Shown piece after piece: positions 34,233 through 45,960 of a stretch of DNA of 64,000 nt. The first letter of the stretch is position 1. Each line of letters begins with the position of its first letter. The notes beneath the pieces were generated by a model. The model was not told the origin of the DNA. It did not search any database and saw nothing but the letters and a program-made list of their open reading frames with translations. The stretch is from Phoma sp. XZ068 (taxonomy: Eukaryota; Ascomycota; Dothideomycetes; Pleosporales; Didymellaceae), in assembly GCA_004835665.1 (NCBI GenBank), contig RBKR01000003.1, forward strand, positions 1,178,001-1,242,000. The letters run 5' to 3'. Both the position numbers and the translations under genes were made by a program.

Positions 34233-35600
34233 ATGTCGCAAGGCACAAGTCTAGCGCCTTCGGTTGAAGACCTCGACAAGCCTCATCAGCCCAGACCCGA
34301 TGTTGAGCAACCACCTCTCGAACTGGACGAGAAGCCAACAGAAACACAACCAACTGCCCCAACTCCTGAGGCAGTGAGCCCATTCCATCCAAGCCAATTC
34401 CCTGACGGCGGTAAGGATGCATGGCTATGCCTACTGGGGGGCTTCTGTTGTCTCTTTTGTTCCTTCGGCTGGATCAATTGTCTCGGAGTCTTCCAAAGTT
34501 ACTACCAGACCCACCAATTGCGAGACTACTCACCATCATCCATCGCTTGGATTGCTAGTATCGAGATCTTCGTAATGTTCTTTCCTGGGCCCATCGTTGG
34601 GTGGGCATTCGACAACTACGGTCCCAAGTACCTCCTCATCTTCGGCACCTTCTTCCACGTCTTTGGCCTAATGATGACCTCTCTATGCACAGAGTACTAC
34701 CAGTTCATCCTCGCTCAAGCCATTTGCAGTCCCCTGGGCCTAAACTGCATCTTCAACGCCGCAACAAGCACGATCCCAACCTGGTTCCTCGCAAAGCGTG
34801 GAGCAGCATACGGCATCATGGCTGCCGGCAGCGGTCTAGGCGGCATCATAATTCCCATCATGGCATCACATCTCATCCCGCAAATCGGGTTCAGCTGGAC
34901 CATGCGCGCGATCGCCTTTATGCTTCTCGGTCTTCTAATCATTGCCTCCCTCACTATCAAATCGCGGCTTCCACCCCGCCCCCGGCCCCTGCGCTTGAAA
35001 GTCTTCCTCGAGCCCTTCGCAGACATGCGGTTCAATCTGCTCACATTGGCATCGTTCCTATTCTTCATGGGCCTCTTCCTCCCGATCAACTTCATCGAGG
35101 TCCAGGCCATCTCAGACGGCATGAGCGTTCGGCTCGCTGGATACCTTCTCGCGGTCCTCAATGCAGGAAGTATCTTCGGCCGTATCATTCCTGGAGCACT
35201 GGCAGATAAAGTGGGCAGGTTCAACATGCAGTCCCTCTGGTGCACTGTCGCGGGTGTCATCGTGCTTGCGCTCGGCCTTCCTGCCTCGGGCAATGCGGCG
35301 TACATCACCTTTGCAGCGCTTTACGGATTCGCGTCGGGTGCCTATGTGTCTCTTCTTCCTGCGCAGATAGCTCAGATTTCAGAGGTCCATCAGATTGGTG
35401 TCAGGGTCGGTGTTACGTTCGCCTGTGTCTCGTTCGCAGGATTGGCAGGAGCTCCCATTGGCGGAGCGATTGTAACGAGCAACAACGGGAAATATTGGGG
35501 ATTGAACGTTTTCGCTGGTGTTCTGCTTTTGGCGGGCGCGAGTTTATTCACATTCACGAGAATGTATGTTGCAGGGTGGAAGGTTGCCGTCAAGATTTAA
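34233..35600 (+). CDS. MFS transporter, monocarboxylate-porter (MCT/Mch) type
   Basis: A single exon encodes 455 aa. The protein has a polar N-terminus of about 65 residues (Pro/Glu/Thr-rich, cytosolic) and 12 hydrophobic helices in two groups of six with a central loop (SRLPPRPRPLRLK). The first helix is AWLCLLGGFCCLFCSFGWINCLGVFQSYYQ, whose INCLGVFQ.YY pattern is typical of fungal MCT-like porters. ADKVGRFN is an MFS loop motif after helix 8. In fungi this group includes Mch proteins and many transporters of unknown substrate, some in metabolite clusters. Here there is no neighbouring biosynthetic gene. It converges on a carbonic anhydrase gene about 1.3 kb away, and any shared role would be speculation. 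Confidence 0.9.
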   Translation: MSQGTSLAPSVEDLDKPHQPRPDVEQPPLELDEKPTETQPTAPTPEAVSPFHPSQFPDGGKDAWLCLLGGFCCLFCSFGWINCLGVFQSYYQTHQLRDYSPSSIAWIASIEIFVMFFPGPIVGWAFDNYGPKYLLIFGTFFHVFGLMMTSLCTEYYQFILAQAICSPLGLNCIFNAATSTIPTWFLAKRGAAYGIMAAGSGLGGIIIPIMASHLIPQIGFSWTMRAIAFMLLGLLIIASLTIKSRLPPRPRPLRLKVFLEPFADMRFNLLTLASFLFFMGLFLPINFIEVQAISDGMSVRLAGYLLAVLNAGSIFGRIIPGALADKVGRFNMQSLWCTVAGVIVLALGLPASGNAAYITFAALYGFASGAYVSLLPAQIAQISEVHQIGVRVGVTFACVSFAGLAGAPIGGAIVTSNNGKYWGLNVFAGVLLLAGASLFTFTRMYVAGWKVAVKI

Positions 35601-36898
35601 AAAGTCAATGTAAAAAGTCTCAGCCTCGGTAGCCATAATAGAATATAGAAGATAGATGATAGACACCGTGTACCTGTACTATACTCACCCAACTCCCAAT
35701 GAAATTGCCTACTGGCCTTCTAGTTTAGTCTCTCACCAAACGTCAACGCAGATCGCGGAGTAACTCCGGACTTTATAGTAAACCTCACTTCCCAGCTACA
35801 CCACGTTTTCTTTAGTATTATATCAATGCTTTCGTCTACAAGGGATCACCTAGCAGTGCCTATGCTGCTCCTAAAGGATGTCCCAGGCAAAGTCGGCGCG
35901 TACATCCACCGAGCTAGTATGGCGCTGCTATGCCGTGAGTTCTGCACATACGGCCCGAAGCAGCCATTCTGTAGGAAGATAGTCCTCACAGTGCGCAAGC
36001 AACATACTTCAGCCTTACCACACACGCTGTGAAGATTCAGCAGCAAGCAGTGTCCTCAGTCGAACCTCGTGGGGCTGGATACGTATTGATGGGAGTCGAA
36101 TTGGCGAGCATCTTGGTTCCCCTTGTCAGGCGCAGTGCGATGAAAGGTACTGGAAGACTTGAAGATTTTACTCTGGTTGTCGTCAAAAGTAGTCGGAAAA
36201 AACCGAGTCAGCCATTCTAAGATTACTATGGCATCCGACAGAGCTGATAGCTACGCGCAGGGCAATAGAATGCAATGATTGGAGGAATTTCAAGTCACAG
36301 GGTTCATGACACAGATGACACCGACTTCGATGGAGTATTTTCTAAAGAGAGAGGAAGTGAAGAGTGCTAATCTTCTAAACAGATTCTCAGCGTCCAATGA
36401 CACACTGAACTATTTGTAGTCACTTGGTGAAATTGTTGTCGAAAACGACACTTTCTCACAACTTCTTAGACTGCGATACACAGATATGTCGATCGACAGT
36501 CCCCGGGAAATGGGATGCAACTGGCTTAGCGCTCAGCCTTACCAACGTACCTGTGGGTACCTTGCTCGGGAATTACTTTGGCTTACGCGGCTCAATTAAC
36601 AACTCTCCGCCACCCGTGGGTAACTTCATCCGGTCAAAAGAGGGGTTTGCAATAGCCAAGCCATAAGTGTAGCCAAGGATATACTACTGTTGCACATGAG
36701 ATAGCGTTGTGGGCACATATGATGTTGCGGCATTATATTCGTTTTTTTGATTTTTGTGTGTATGTAGCAGAAATAAAACGACCTCAAGAAAATAAGTCTA
36801 ATACTGTGTCCTCTAGGTACGACTTCCATTGGCATCAGCCTGGAAATCGTACAACAGCACCGTCTAAGCGTAGCACCCTAAAATTTCCATCCACACAT
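35601..36898. other. 1.3-kb convergent intergenic region
   Basis: This lies between the 3' ends of the MFS (+) and carbonic anhydrase (-) genes. It contains AT-richer stretches and short frames only. No gene, repeat or element is recognised. Confidence 0.45.
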
Positions 36899-37865
36899 TT
36901 AAGCTGTAGTGTTAGAAGCGACGGCACCGCTCTTGGTGCCAACCTCCAACATGTTCGCCTCGCCCAGTGTGTTCTGGATGAACCTGGAGTTGAACTTGAC
37001 AATGCTCTTGATAGCATTAAAATCAGCAACACCGATCTCGAGCGGGTCCTTGACGACCAAGAAAGTGACGCCCTCAGCACAAGGAGGGGTGGTGAGCGAT
37101 CCGCTGTACTGAAGGATATCGGAAGTCGAGATCTTGGACAGCACGCTGCTGAAGTCGAGACCAGCCTCAATCTTGGTCTTGGTGCCGGGAGTCTTGATCT
37201 TCTCAAGACTGGAGCTGAGACCGGCAATAAGGGGATCACTGGCTGAGGCGGAGACTTGGAACATCAGAGCAATGACGGCAAGCTTGGTGTTGTCCACTAC
37301 GATGACGGTCAGCATTGTACATTTGAGTTTGTGGCGGATAATACTTACAGACACCTTGGTGAACCATGTGAACTTCAAGCGGGAAGTACTCATCGTTGAT
37401 GTGGTGCTCGGATGGGGTGTGCATGTGGAACTGCACGAGACGGAAGTCTGTTCCGCTGAAGGAAGTGGTGCCGTTGACAACGACTTCAATGGTGGTTCCT
37501 AGGTTCTCGAACTCCACCGCCTGCTCGGGAATGTCCACGACAGGACGATTTGCGGCGGCTTCAGTCCTGGCATCTGGAGTTGTTTCGTTAGCACACCGCT
37601 TGTGTACTATGACATCCCGCGATGTCAAGTTGCTTTGAGGTCCTTCAGTACCAAGGTTGATGGGAGACTGGTTTGTGCCGGCCTTGCAAGCTTCGTTTTC
37701 AGGAGCGAGAGAGGCCCAGTTGAATGGTCCGTTAAGAGGTCCGTATCCGAAGGTGCTGACCTCGACGGCTCCATTCTCGCTGCCTGCGGCGCGCTTGAAC
37801 ATCGAGAGTCCGTGGAGACATGATGCGGATGCTGTGGAGGCGAAGAGGAGGGACTTGAAAAGCAT
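36899..37865 (-). CDS. Secreted alpha-class carbonic anhydrase
   Basis: Hydrates CO2 to bicarbonate and a proton, probably outside the cell. Exon 1 is 37349-37865 and exon 2 is 36899-37296, with a 52-bp intron, giving 304 aa. The N-terminus (MLFKSLLFASTASA) is a signal peptide. Family landmarks are NQSPINL (about 65-71), FHMHTPSEHH with zinc ligands H147 and H149, and the third ligand H166 in LEVHMVHQG. SLTTPPCAEGVTFLV, the substrate-pocket segment, is also present. There are several N-glycosylation sequons (for example NLTS, NETT, NGTT). An in-frame non-ATG extension upstream was ignored because the signal peptide sets the start. Alpha enzymes are less common than beta enzymes in fungi, but secreted ones occur in many ascomycetes. 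A TTTAAA/ACATAAAG region about 110 bp upstream may serve as TATA. Confidence 0.93.
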
Positions 37866-40800
37866 ATTGGAAAGACTGTAGGTTGTAATGCTAGAAGCCA
37901 AGGAGGGTGTGATGTGTTGCAAAAGGAAGCTGCTGCTGGTGATGATCTGGATTCCAGAGCAGTTTAAATGCTTTATGTAGTTGTCAGGAAGACCCACAGG
38001 CGAACGAGTAGTTGCGGGGAGGCAGTGTCGACGATCAACGTCCAAGGATGGTCCAACAGGGAAGGGGAATAGCTGCAGGCTCTAGCTGGTCCAGCAGTAC
38101 GGCCGTGGAATTAGACAAGACTTGCTAAGACAATACTGCAAGTAGGTACTGTATGAGTAATGGCACCGTGGGTCAGTGCTAGATTAGAGATAGACAAGTG
38201 CCGAGAAGAGAAAGACCGTAAAGGAATGATTAACTGATACGAATTGAAATGATGTTGTGAGCGAGAGACCAAGCCCCAAGATATACACAAGCCAGCATCG
38301 CCTTGGAGGAAGCCAAAGGCTCAGCATCTTACCCATGCTGACCAGCTTCAGTCCGTAGCCGCAGGCCAAGCAGAACTGGCGGAGCCAAGTCACACACTCA
38401 AAGCTCCGAGGATGTGAGCGAAGCACGCTTTTAGAAGGCGGTAGACGAGAATGGGTGAGGGTCCCAAGGAAGTCGTACGATTCCCCAGCGAAGGGACGTT
38501 GCCAAGGCTGCGTAGTGTCGAAGACCCGCCCTGAGCACATCCCTCCCAAGCCTAATAGATCCCATGTTAAGACTTCTGACAGTTGCTTGGATACCCCTGC
38601 GCCTCCGCAAAATGTCAAGTTTGAGCAAGCGAGGGCGACAGGTGTAGTCCGGGTAAGCCGGGTGCAAAGCGCAATGCCACATATTGGTCGCGCTCATAAT
38701 CTGACTCAACTAATGCTCCTTGAAACGAGCGGGATTTGTACAGAGCCAAGCCCAACCCATGGTGGCTGTCACTTCGTAAGGGCCAGTAATCTGCACGCTG
38801 ATGCAACTTTGATGGCGCCAACAGCGCGGTATTAGCTCACATACGGACATCGACAAACCTCCCCAGTACCGCCTCTCCACCTCAGTCTCGTCGTTGTGGC
38901 TTGGCGAGCTGTCATCGCACGCCTGTCAGTTCCTCTTCAAGTGGATAAATCGGGGCATTGCGACATCACGACAGGCATGTGAATCCTGGAGTGCAGGTCC
39001 GCGCCCGAGTCTTTTCTTTGTCTAGCAATACCTGCGCCTGTTATTCTCCTCCAGACGAAGTCTGCTCGAGGTGTCAGCCACTCCTAGCCGTTCAAACATG
39101 GAGACTCCTGGGATCAGCCCACTTTTGAAACGCACCTGTTAAAGAGACGAACGACAGGACAAGCGATCAGGCAAGGATTCAAACTTACGTCTTGCCTCTG
39201 TTTCTCATAGCGCTGGGCACTGTGATCCTGCCTCACGATTAAGACATCGTGGCACAAGCGACGAAAAGGCAGCGTAAGGCCAAGCTGTGAATAAGACCTG
39301 GCCAGGCAGTGCCAAGTGCAGGGCGGGTGAGGCGTGCGGCTCGGAGCACGCTGTGCAGCGCCTGGTCTCGAAAAAGCCGAGGTCGGTAAAAGTCGCAACC
39401 AGACGATAATGGACCGCTTGCCCATATGCATCATCGCGAGAAACCGTTGACGATTACCTTCGAGAGGGAGGCCGTGACCGACGATCACAGTTCACCGCTG
39501 CGGTGGCTGTCAGATCTCGGGCCGTTTGATCTTGAAAGCACACACCCGCCGTTGACCAGTTTCACTAAAGCGGCAACGGCAGACCAGAGCCCGGTACCTG
39601 TCAACACCAGATCTCCTTCATAGACACCTGCTTGGCAAAGCTGTACCAACATCGCGCAATCGCATTCGCACTCGATTCCACAGGCCGCAATTGAGATCTC
39701 GGTAATTTACCGGCCTCCAAGCTGTTGGCATTTAATCTGGTCAACACCATGCCAAGTATCTTCACTTACTGCGACTGCACCACGTGGGCACCTACAAAGC
39801 TGCGCCCTTGGCAACTCGCCTTATTCACATAGCATTTCCTTTGTCAATCTTGTCGCCGTGTCTGCTCCGGCTAATCGGTCCTTTGCCAGTGTGAATGGGG
39901 AACCCAGGGAGAAGCCGTGCGAAACCCAGAACCATGGTACACGACGCGCCAAGAATATATTGGTTGTACTGGGAGAATCTATCAAAGAGTCGTCGTTCAG
40001 ATTAAGACAATGCATACCTGGCGGTGTGGACGTTCTGCTTGCTTTCAACGTGTTATTTACCCTCCGTTCGCGTGTGTGGCAGAGTGTTTCAAATGTGAAA
40101 ACGTTCAAGCCACGCTCCAAGTATAGCAGCCTGGACGCGTCTAGGTGTCCGAACAACACCAGCGACCATCTATTGTCTGTTTAGCATCATGGCCTCACTG
40201 CGTTAATCTCGCGCAAACGTGCCGCAATCGCTCAAACTGCCATGCGTAATTGAATCTGAGCGAAGTGCTTGGTACCGAGCTGCTAGACGCTCCACGTGGC
40301 TGAGTTCTTCTTGGGGTTCTTTTCGATCAACACTCGGCCTTTTTGCAACGAGAGAGGACCTGTCTACTTGCCCTAAAACAGAATAGTCGCCAGGAACGGT
40401 CCCAAGAGGCAGACTAATCGGTCTGTACCTGACGAATTCTAGATGCGATGCTGACAAGCAGATGCTAAGTGCCGCACTGGCGACGCTTTACTTCGGTGCT
40501 GTTTGTGCAACTGGGCTTGGTAGCACCGAGTAGCAGAACTTGTGTCTTGGTGCTGAACGTGTCTGGGGTCCCTTTCCTAGTATTCTTCTTTTGCCTCGTG
40601 GCAGCATGAAAAGGTCAGGTTGGATATGGCATGACAACTTGCACATTCATGCTTCCTTCTTTTCTTGAGAGAGGTCTTTCTTCACTGCTAGTGTTTTGTT
40701 GGATCATGGGTCAGGAACCCGGATACAACCCTCATTTTGCTCAGCTTATGCTGATTTGAGCGTAAATATTTCTCCTTTGCTGTTTATGGGTGAGCGTTAT

Positions 40801-41682
40801 CACTGCTCTCGGCACTGCCGGGTAGCAAACGCCACAGTATCCCGCCGTAAACCTCTTGCCATTTTCCAGGCTCATTTCTTGATTGCTTTCGATTCGGCCT
40901 TGCCGTCAGAAAATCTGCCCTGTGGCTTGGAGATAGCTTGGTCTGGCTTACGAAGACAGTGCAGATCTTTCGCTCTCGCTTTGCTTGCCTTTGGATCTTG
41001 GCCATTAAAAGTGACAAAGCTATCCGAGACAACGACGCGTAGGCACTGCATTTACTGCTCAAACGAATCTACCGAGGCGATGCCTACTTTCAGTCCCTGC
41101 GTCAGCATACTCCAGGGCAAGTTTCGGCTTTCTTCCTCCGCGCCTCATGTCTTGCATGCCCCCTTGCCTGCTCACCTCAAGTGTCGTTCGACACATCTCA
41201 GCGGGTGCACTCCCTCCTGTGGTTTTCTGCTGTCTTTATATTTGTCTGGGCTCCAAGGTTCCCTGTATACAGTGGCACACATATGCTTCTGTAGCCACTA
41301 TTTCTCCCGGATATAACGTAGAGTCTTACAAGTAGTCCTTCTCTCCCTCGGTCCTTTTACCCAGTCAGCGAGAAAACGTTTTCTTTCTTTGAAAGAATCT
41401 TAAAACTGAACAGAGTAGAAATTTGTGTCAAGACATAACACGCTGATAGTCACAATTTCCACAGCCACAGACTCTCGCAAAGAAAACACAGACTCTGATT
41501 CATATTACATATATTGGCAAGGCTCATTCCGGCACTGTTTCCAGCTCATGTACCCAAGCATCAATGTACTCTTGATCCTCTGTCCCACACTCGGACTGTA
41601 AATCCTCCACCCAAGCCTGCGCTTTCCTCATCCGCCTTTTTGTCCTTTCATCCATATTCTCCCAATCCCCATGTCCTAACCA
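37866..41682. other. 3.8-kb gene-poor region
   Basis: The longest empty stretch of the window. The left end is the carbonic anhydrase promoter, and the right end is the 3' flank of the Gly/Val-repeat gene. Frames on both strands, up to 206 codons (40696-41316, +), show no domain, biased composition or spliced extension. No inverted repeats, transposase motifs or tandem arrays were noticed by eye. It could hold a non-coding RNA, a long regulatory region or an unrecognised small gene. Confidence 0.4.
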
Positions 41683-43151
41683 TCAGAAGAATAGTCCTTC
41701 CTTCTTTCCCCCGGAGGCATTTGTCGTTTCGCCCTCATCCTCACCGTAGCCAGTGACGCCTGAGAGGAGGCCTCCCACTCCCTTTCCAACGCCACCGAGC
41801 GTGCTTCCCACTCCTCCGATCACATCACCTCTTCCGAGCTTGCCTACACCGTCCCCGAGACCGCCAGTGATGCCGCTGACGGCGTTCGAAGCGCCTTTGC
41901 CTACGTTCCCAACGACACCTCCCACAGGACCTCCAACGGTCTTGCCCACCCCACCTAGGCCATCACCAACGGTATTTCCCAGCCCTTTGCCAGTGCCCTT
42001 GACTGTATTACCGACGCCAGATGTCGCACCTGCGACAGTCCCGCGAACGTCGCCTTTGCTCAGCGCACCAGTCGTCTTGGACACAGTGCCTTGCAGCCCC
42101 TTTGTCGCTGCGCCAGCAGTATAATAAACATTGTCAGATGCGCCCGTCACAGTTTTACCAACGTTATCCGTCACATGCTTGACAGGCTTGCCAACGCCTC
42201 CAGGCACTCTATCAAGTCCGTTGCCTACGATGCCGGTTGCGGCATTGACGCCAGAGTTCAGGCCGGATGTTGCAGAGTCACCGACTGTGTTCACGATACC
42301 CGTCGTCGCGCCAACAGTTGAGTTCACACCGCTTGAGGCGGCGCCGGCGCCACGGGCGACGATGTTCTTCTTTGCGGCGGGAGTAGCTTGGCCTGGGGCC
42401 GGGTGAGCACGAATAACGGAGAGGGGGGTTGGCCACGTACCATCGATGTTCTTCTTCACCGGGGTCGACTTAGCAGGAGCAGTGGTCGCTTTGGTGGCTG
42501 AATTCGCTGTGGCCTTGGATTGGTTGGCTGTCGTCTTCACGGGCGTTGGTCCGGTGTTCGTCTTTACTGCACTGGCTGGCTTGGAAGCTCCAGTTGGTGC
42601 GACCGGGGCAGTTCCAGCTGCATTCAGCTTCCTTGGAACTCTCTTGACCGGTGTGCTGGTTGTGTCTGCGGTGCCGGTAGTTGCGGGTGCGACTTTCTTG
42701 GCGGTAGTTGTCCCAGTTGTCGTTGCTGGCTTGGAGGTGCTGCTTACCGCCGTCTTTCCTGTGGAGGAGGTGGCTGCAGCCTTCTTGATAGGCGTGGTTG
42801 TAGACTTCGTTGGTGTGGCCGTTGTGGTAGCAGCAGGAATCTTCCGAACAGGGAGCTTCTTTTGTGTTCCTAATGGTGTCCTCGGCTTAGGAGCTGGGGT
42901 ATCTGGTGTAGCTTGGACTCCGGCCTTCTTTACAGGTGGAATAGGTGTCGTCTTCGATGCAGCGGATTGCGTGGCCTTGGCTGGAGTAGATCCAACCGTC
43001 TTCTTGGACGCTGGTGTACTTCCTGCTGTCTTAGCGATGCTATTGACGCTTGCTAGAGTATTGTGTTAGCACTGGTTTACAAGCTGTACTTTGGTTGCAT
43101 ACATTGCAGTGCGCCAGTCTGCTTCTTGAGGTCACCAACAACGTCTGTCAT
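41683..43151 (-). CDS. Low-complexity protein: basic Ala/Thr/Pro/Lys N-half, Gly/Val-repeat C-half
   Basis: Exon 1 is 43103-43151 and exon 2 is 41683-43052, with a 50-bp intron, giving 472 aa. After MTDVVGDLKKQTGALQ comes a basic histone-H1-like region of about 230 residues made of Lys/Thr/Pro/Ala (for example TPVKRVPRKL, TKSTTTPIKKAAATS). The C-terminal half is a degenerate repeat of Gly/Val/Thr/Ser/Asn units such as GVGNTVKGTGKGLGNTVGDGLGGVGKTVGG. It ends with an acidic cluster (YGEDEGET) and KKEGLFF. The C-half resembles LEA-like or structural repeat proteins of fungi, which are often desiccation- or spore-linked, but no defined family is recognised. No signal peptide or TM helix. The short first exon is accepted because splicing gives a good GTATGC donor and keeps the frame. 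Confidence 0.7.
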
Positions 43152-43806
43152 TTTGAAATTTGGGGAAATGATTTACAACGAAACGAGACGCAAATGATGA
43201 ACAATGATCGCTGAAAGATCAACGACAATACGGCGTTCTCATTATGAAGTTACACGCTGTGGAGTTCAAGACATCATAATCTCATACGTCATTCTTCGGT
43301 TGAAACCCTGTCGTGCTACATGCGAGGATGTGGGGAATCTTGTTTTCTGACACGGCTGATCGCCGTTGTGGCAGGGATTGAGATTCTGGACCCTTTCTAG
43401 GTAAACCCAAACGCGCGGAGACCAGTCCGCGTGCGCGTACCTGAAAGCGTTTAGACATTTGACTGGTCATGGTAGACAATAGCGCAAGTCGCACCGTTGG
43501 ATCGAACCGGTGACACTCCAGGCTAAGTGTAACGGTGTTGATAGCTCTATCAAGACAGTTGCTTACTTGTACATATACATAATAGAAGACACACAATGTA
43601 GTCGCATCATTCCAAGTCGTCGTTCAGAGTAACTGTTCCACCTAGCAATAACGCCCTCATAAAACGCTCCAAGTGAAGTCTGAAGAACTTGGATACGTGA
43701 ACTTGGACCCATCCATGATCTCTGACCTGAAAGTGTGTCCATGCTCTGACCTCCGCTGCTGATTCCGGAGAATGTGCGTTCTTCTTCCAATTTCTTCAAA
43801 GACATC
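43152..43806. other. Intergenic region between two minus-strand genes
   Basis: 655 bp holding the promoter of the Gly/Val-repeat gene and the 3' flank of the EP-repeat gene. An 80-codon frame starts right after the upstream stop (43563-43805, -). It has no domain and is treated as 3' UTR. Confidence 0.4.
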
Positions 43807-45960
43807 CTAATCTTCCTTATCCAGCTCCGCCTCCAAGCTGCCTAACAGGTCAGGTTCAGATTCTGACGGAGGCACGGAAGGCTGTTCCTGAGATGGCGGC
43901 TTAGTGGGCTCAGGTTCCGGTACGGAAACAGATGCTTCCGCAGGTTCACCTGCAGGAGTGTCTATGCTCGCAGGTACAGATTCGGTCTCTGTAGGAATTG
44001 GTGCTGGGATCGGCCCAGAACCTACTGGTTCAGATACTTCTGGCTCCGCTACTTCTGGCTCCATTGGTTTTGGCTTCCCTGTTTCTGGCTCCGCCACTAC
44101 AGGCTCATATATTGCAGGCTCAGCTACAACTGGTTCAGATACTGTTGGCTCAGATACTACTGGCTCAGGTACTGCTGGCTCTGTTACTACCGGCTCAGTC
44201 ACTACCGGCTCAGTCACTACCGGCTCAGCTACTACCGGTTCAGGTACTACCGGTTCAGGTACTACTGGCTCAGCTACTGCTGGCTCGAATACTACTGGCT
44301 CAGCTACTGCTGGCTCGAATACTACTGGCTCAGATACTGCTGGCTCTGGTGCTGCTGGCTCGGGTGCTGCTGGCTCGGGTGCTGCTGGCTCGGGTGCTGC
44401 TGGCTCGGGTGCTGCTGGCTCGGATGCTGCTGGCTCGGATGCTACTGGCTCGGATGCTACTGGCTCAGACACAATCGGTTCGACCGACGTTGCTGAAGTG
44501 GGGAGCTGGCTGATCGAGTTTTGCCTGCTGTGGCTGACTGCAGATAGCGGAAGGTCTGGGGAGCTAGATCGATCTCGTGCAGCGGTTGGCTCCTCAGGTT
44601 CAGGCACCGGTGCTGGTGCAGGTTGCTCTGCCTCTGCCTCTACTGGAGGCTGCAGAGTCTCGAGCGGAATGGTTGTAGATGCTTCCGTAATTATTATCGA
44701 CTCTGTAGGAGCAATGATCTCTGGAGCGTCCGTCATCTCCACAACCGGGCCGCTAACAGATGCAGCTGGTGCCGGCGTTGCTGGAGTTCCTTCTTCCTGC
44801 TCTTGCTCTTCGTCCTCCGAGCCATCCTCACCAGACTCATCATCCTCTCCAGCCTCGCCCATTGGTGTGTCGCGATCAGATGGCTCCACAGATCCCCCTT
44901 CCCCTTGTTTCAAGTCTTGGATTGCAGGTATATCGCCGCTAGCGGATGGTGCTGGAGTACCTTGCTCTTCTGCGCCTTCAACAAAGTCGACCCTTTTCCT
45001 GCCTCTGCCCGGTCCAGCACGCGGGATGTGCTTCTGCTTCTTCTTCTTCGGGGGTGGTGGCCTTCTCCGTGGCGGTGTTTGTTGTAAGATGTCGTTGGCC
45101 ACAACTATGCCTTCTGCGTTGACAACTCCAACTCCCTCGACGACCGTACCGGGCGCTGCGATGACTGGTGCAACTTCGATGGCAGCATCTGTAGGTGCGA
45201 CCTCGCCTTCCACAGCCTGCCCCTCTGGTGCTAGAACTTTGTACACTGCGACATTGCCTTCGGCGTCTAACTTCTTGACCTTAGTTTCCCTCAGCGGAGC
45301 CACTACCTGGCCGTTGATATACTGTGATGGCAAACCCTTCCGTCTCTTTGCAAGGTACTCAGGTTCTGGCGCTTCGTTGTGCCGCGCAATCTTAACATAC
45401 TTCTTAATAGTAAACCCCACTGGTACCTCCTTGTGCTCTGTTTCCTCGTCTTTCAGCTCGTTGTCGTCATCCTCAGGTGGGGCCGGTGGTTTAATTGTAC
45501 GTCCAGATCGCGCAGCACGAAGCAGCTGTTGCGAGTGTTCTGGTAACATATGAGAATCACGTGGCATAGGTAGTTCAGGCCATGCGTTGACATCCACGGG
45601 CTTGCTGTCGGTTGAACTTGGGCCAATAGTAATTTCGATCTCCCTGTACTGATTGATAGGAAGTCCTTCAAGCACATTATGCTCAATCTGACCGCGCCCT
45701 GGTCTGTTGGACCTGTCTCGATTCCGAAACTAATCACATGACATTAGCCTAACGTTGGACATTTCACATGGCGCGAACCATCATAGTAAATCCGAAAGGG
45801 CGCTGTATGGCTAGGGATTGGCATAGGAAGGGCAAGCGACATGTGGTGGACTATTGCCAGCCAGACGCTTGGGATGCAGAGGTTCATCGGCTCTGCAAAC
45901 ATTCGCAACGTTCTTGCATGGTCGGCCCCTGCTTCTCTTTGCGATCGCCGTGACTGCCAT
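43807..45960 (-). CDS. Nuclear-type protein with RGRP motif and expanded EP-pentapeptide repeat
   Basis: The family is not recognised. The main exon is 43807-45729. It is entered by a good acceptor (branch GCTAAT, GATTAG) and starts FRNRDRSNRPGRGQIEHNVL, then EGLPINQYREIEITIGPSS, the part that looks most conserved. A likely first exon starts at the ATG at 45960 with MAVTAIAKRSRGRPCKN and ends near 45901 or 45910. Both donors (GTTTGC, GTTGCG) keep the frame, so the exact junction is uncertain. The result is about 660 aa. RGRP is an AT-hook core. Further features are a Lys-rich patch (RRRPPPPKKKKQKHIPR), a Glu/Asp-rich block, and about 26 tandem EPxxx pentapeptides followed by a Pro/Glu-rich end. 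The basic patches and AT-hook-like motif suggest a chromatin-associated protein, which is inference only. Confidence 0.65.
44037..44476. repeat. 15-bp coding minisatellite (EPxxx pentapeptides)
   Basis: About 26 near-contiguous 15-bp units, plus a few outliers, lie within the main exon of the EP-repeat gene. On the minus strand they encode units such as EPAAP, EPVVS, EPVVA, EPVVT and EPAVF. Some blocks are identical in sequence (five EPAAP units and three EPVVT units in a row), which points to recent expansion. Confidence 0.9.

Noticed and set aside
40696..41316. A 206-codon plus-strand frame in the gene-poor gap
   Set aside because: Cys/Ser-rich composition without hydrophobic periodicity, domain or splice context. 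It is consistent with chance in a region of even base composition.
43470..43530. A GGATCGAACC-like T-loop resembling a tRNA gene on the minus strand
   Set aside because: The surrounding bases do not form a 5-bp T-stem with a 7-base loop, and no D-arm, anticodon arm or acceptor stem can be drawn.
43563..43805. An 80-codon frame directly after the EP-repeat gene stop
   Set aside because: It begins within the 3' flank, has no promoter of its own and no recognisable domain, and is best read as 3' UTR.
43904..45553. A 549-codon plus-strand open frame opposite the EP-repeat gene
   Set aside because: It is the mirror of the 15-bp repeat (TGSATTGS-type low complexity). The minus-strand frame has the conserved-looking N-terminus and splice signals, and the plus frame has neither.
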